Source: Candidatus Saccharimonadia bacterium
Lineage (GTDB): Bacteria > Patescibacteriota > Saccharimonadia > Saccharimonadales > SZUA-47
Direction of reading: 5' to 3'
Assembly: GCA_938050265.1 (NCBI GenBank)
Contig: CALLJT010000047.1
Location: 1 to 14,542 of the forward strand
DNA: 14,542 nt
This document shows positions 12,755 through 14,542 of the stretch, piece by piece. The notes beneath the pieces are model-generated. The model was not told the origin of the DNA, made no database searches, and saw nothing but the letters and a program-made list of their open reading frames with translations. How positions within the stretch are numbered: the stretch's first letter is position 1; each line of letters begins with the position of its first letter. The position numbers and the translations under genes are program-made.

Positions 12755-13684
12755 CTACCGAACAAATACCCGACCGTCGACACGAACGTCAATATACTCT
12801 GCTACTTTAAGCTCACTCCCCGAACGGCGCAGCTGCCTCCAGGTCGCAACGAGCGCGCCGACCTGTTCCCTAGCATCTCGCTCTGTAGTCAACTTCGCCT
12901 GCAGTCCAGTGCCTATAAACTCAACAGTAATGGCCCGCGCAACAACTGAATAAGATATCTGCTTAATAAGTGGGCGATACGTCGTCGATCCATCAAACTC
13001 TTCTTGCAGTAACGTAACGAGCTGGATGTCTGTAGCCGTCATGAACCGTTCTCCAGGCTCCACTGGTATAGCTGGATCGAGCACCAATGTAGGCAACTCT
13101 AAGTACGCCCGCTCTACATCACGCGACACCGCGCCAGCAAGCAGCACGCCGTTGCTACCAACGATGCCAACAGCAGCGTCATGCTTCAAGCGAGCAATAA
13201 CCTCTGGTATGACCAAATTCACCTGCAGTTTCGTACCGGCAAGCGGCACGACAGCAGTCGCATGAGATATTTCCGGCAGGCTATCGACAACGTACTGCTC
13301 AAACGCAGCAGGACGCAACAGAAACTTAGACCTATGGAATATCGACGTACTAAACGCATCTGCGACTGACTTCTGATAATCCTCCTGCGACCGGAGCTGT
13401 ATAGCTGAATCACCGCTGACAACCACACGGGCTCGCGCCGACGTCAGCAATGTGTTGGCAACAAGCACTAATACAACAACCACGAACCCGCCCCATTGCA
13501 CGACGAACCGTGCGAAACTCCGCACGCTAGCCGCATGAGTCTGGCGCGTTCGGCGCCCGACAGGATCCGACCCATCGGGGCTACTGCTACTGTTTCTATA
13601 CCTATTCACCGACAAAGCGCGGTTTTTGTACTGTGGCTGCGCGCTGCGGTCAGGTGTGCGTGTGATCTTTTTTTTGCTACGCAT
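12755..13684 (-). CDS. ftsQ: Cell-division protein FtsQ/DivIB
   Basis: The start chosen is ATG at 13684-13682, preceded by AGGAAGAG and overlapping the murG stop by 8 nt; an upstream in-frame ATG at 13771 would overlap murG by 95 nt and is rejected. The protein has 309 residues. A basic, Ser-rich cytoplasmic N-terminus (1-56) is followed by one transmembrane helix (about 57-82, WGGFVVVVLVLVANTLL). An extracytoplasmic part follows, with a POTRA-like stretch after VVVSGDSAIQ and the family's beta-domain. The C-terminus YIDVRVDGRVFVR matches the typical FtsQ ending. FtsQ bridges early and late divisome proteins. Sequence identity in this family is low, so the assignment rests on topology, ending and position after murG. 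Confidence 0.85.
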   Translation of the reverse strand: MRSKKKITRTPDRSAQPQYKNRALSVNRYRNSSSSPDGSDPVGRRTRQTHAASVRSFARFVVQWGGFVVVVLVLVANTLLTSARARVVVSGDSAIQLRSQEDYQKSVADAFSTSIFHRSKFLLRPAAFEQYVVDSLPEISHATAVVPLAGTKLQVNLVIPEVIARLKHDAAVGIVGSNGVLLAGAVSRDVERAYLELPTLVLDPAIPVEPGERFMTATDIQLVTLLQEEFDGSTTYRPLIKQISYSVVARAITVEFIGTGLQAKLTTERDAREQVGALVATWRQLRRSGSELKVAEYIDVRVDGRVFVR

Positions 13685-14542
13685 TACTAGCTCTTCCTGC
13701 TTGCGTGTCAGACGCTGCGCCAGAAAGTAACACAGCAATTGCGTCCGCTGCATCAGCCCGTGCGAGTCCATTGAGTGCAGACGATAACCGAGCTGCCTCC
13801 TGCGGGTTGCCCAGTATCGACACGACTGCGCGCTGTAGTGCCGTTACGTCATCCTCGTCGACTATCACCGCGGCATTACTCTCACTGAGCACTCGGGCGT
13901 TGTGCAGCTGTTGTCCGCCAGTCAAAAACGGGCTTGGGACAAATACACATGGCTTCGCTTGAACCGCAAGCTCCGCAACAGTTGTCGCACCCGCCCGCGC
14001 AATCACGACATCAGCAGCAGCACTCAGTACGTGTAGTTGACCGTAGAACCCATGCACCTGAACCTGGTCTCTCTGGAGTGGATCAAGCACCTGCTCATAC
14101 CCGCGCTGTGTCTCGGCGACGAGCTTTTTGCCGCTCAAATGGATAATGTGTAGTTTCGGATACGCGTTCATCAACTCACGCGTGCACGCTATCAGCATGT
14201 CGTTCAGCCCTTGAGAACCGTTGCCTCCCCCTGTTAGCAGCACGACAGGGCTATCTGCGCTGATGCCGACTGTAGATTTAGCCTGCTTCTTGAACGCATC
14301 TGTTACGAGAGAAAAATCCGTACGCAGTGGTATGCCAACTGCTCGGGTTTTGCTTGCATCATACGGATAAAAGTCTGCAGGCATAGCCGTTGTATTATAT
14401 ACAGCATGCTTCGCAGTCAGTCGATTTGCAAGTCCTGGAACAGCGTCAGAGTCATGTGTAATATATGGTATGTTTTTTCGACGAGCGACATAGCCGATTG
14501 GCACGCACACAAACCCACCTTTCAAGAATATCGCGTCAGGAC
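13677..14542 (-). CDS. murG: MurG, lipid II-forming GlcNAc transferase (5' end outside window)
   Basis: The frame is open to the window edge (PDAIFLKGGFV...), so the N-terminal part is missing; the TTG at 14525 is internal. MurG adds GlcNAc from UDP-GlcNAc to lipid I on the inner membrane face. Visible landmarks: the KGGFVCVP stretch of the N-domain, HDSDAVPGLANR, the glycosyltransferase-28 loop LLTGGGNGSQGLN, GFYGQLHVLSAAADVVIARAG, TTVAEL with the ribose-contacting Glu, and PSPFLTGGQQLHNARVL near the nucleotide site. About 288 residues are in view. It overlaps ftsQ by 8 nt, so the two are co-transcribed and probably translationally coupled. Confidence 0.93.
   Translation of the reverse strand, partial: PDAIFLKGGFVCVPIGYVARRKNIPYITHDSDAVPGLANRLTAKHAVYNTTAMPADFYPYDASKTRAVGIPLRTDFSLVTDAFKKQAKSTVGISADSPVVLLTGGGNGSQGLNDMLIACTRELMNAYPKLHIIHLSGKKLVAETQRGYEQVLDPLQRDQVQVHGFYGQLHVLSAAADVVIARAGATTVAELAVQAKPCVFVPSPFLTGGQQLHNARVLSESNAAVIVDEDDVTALQRAVVSILGNPQEAARLSSALNGLARADAADAIAVLLSGAASDTQAGRASNA

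Noticed and set aside
12253..12949. Plus-strand ORFs at 12253-12486 and 12455-12949
   Set aside because: No ribosome binding sites, atypical composition, and the second overlaps ftsQ antisense.

Overview
The window looks like a chromosomal segment of a Patescibacteria/CPR bacterium, most likely Candidatus Saccharibacteria (TM7). This is an inference from protein style: compact housekeeping genes, lysine-rich tails on Der and TopA, a TopA without zinc-finger cysteines, and a sigma-region-4/HARE-HTH protein. UGA is read as stop (dprA ends in TGA), so the UGA=Gly code of Gracilibacteria/SR1 does not apply. No database search was possible.

Layout. 1-4866 (+): the C-terminal part of a sensor histidine kinase, a response regulator with a long Ala/Pro-rich tail, an RsuA/RluB-type pseudouridine synthase overlapping the ribosome-assembly GTPase der, then pth. 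4867-6395: a 1.5 kb non-housekeeping interval. On the minus strand it holds a small orphan gene with a textbook leaderless promoter (and a second copy of that promoter at its 3' end) and an array of structured RNA units. 6396-9820 (+): dprA and topA. 9845-10668: a REP-associated tyrosine transposase (minus) between two near-identical 39-nt palindromic repeats. 10880-12086 (+): tandem promoters and the sigma-R4/HARE-HTH regulator. 12087-12754: a gene-free strand switch with several inverted repeats. 12755-14542 (-): ftsQ and the 3' part of murG, overlapping by 8 nt as in a division/cell-wall cluster.

The most interesting region is 5491-6371. A near-consensus minus-strand promoter (TTGACA, 17 bp, TAAAAT) is followed by about 540 nt of dense inverted repeats, including two hairpins whose loops are perfectly complementary (a potential kissing interaction), and then by three consecutive units of about 150 nt. 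Each unit ends on the minus strand in a hairpin plus a T-run. Two of the units differ by seven compensated base-pair changes in two stems, which is direct evidence for conserved secondary structure. I could not assign this RNA to RNase P, tmRNA, SRP, 6S or a riboswitch class that I know.

A second theme is promoters very close to start codons: several genes have a -10 box only 6-15 nt before ATG, implying leaderless or near-leaderless mRNAs, whereas the response regulator and topA have proper Shine-Dalgarno sequences.
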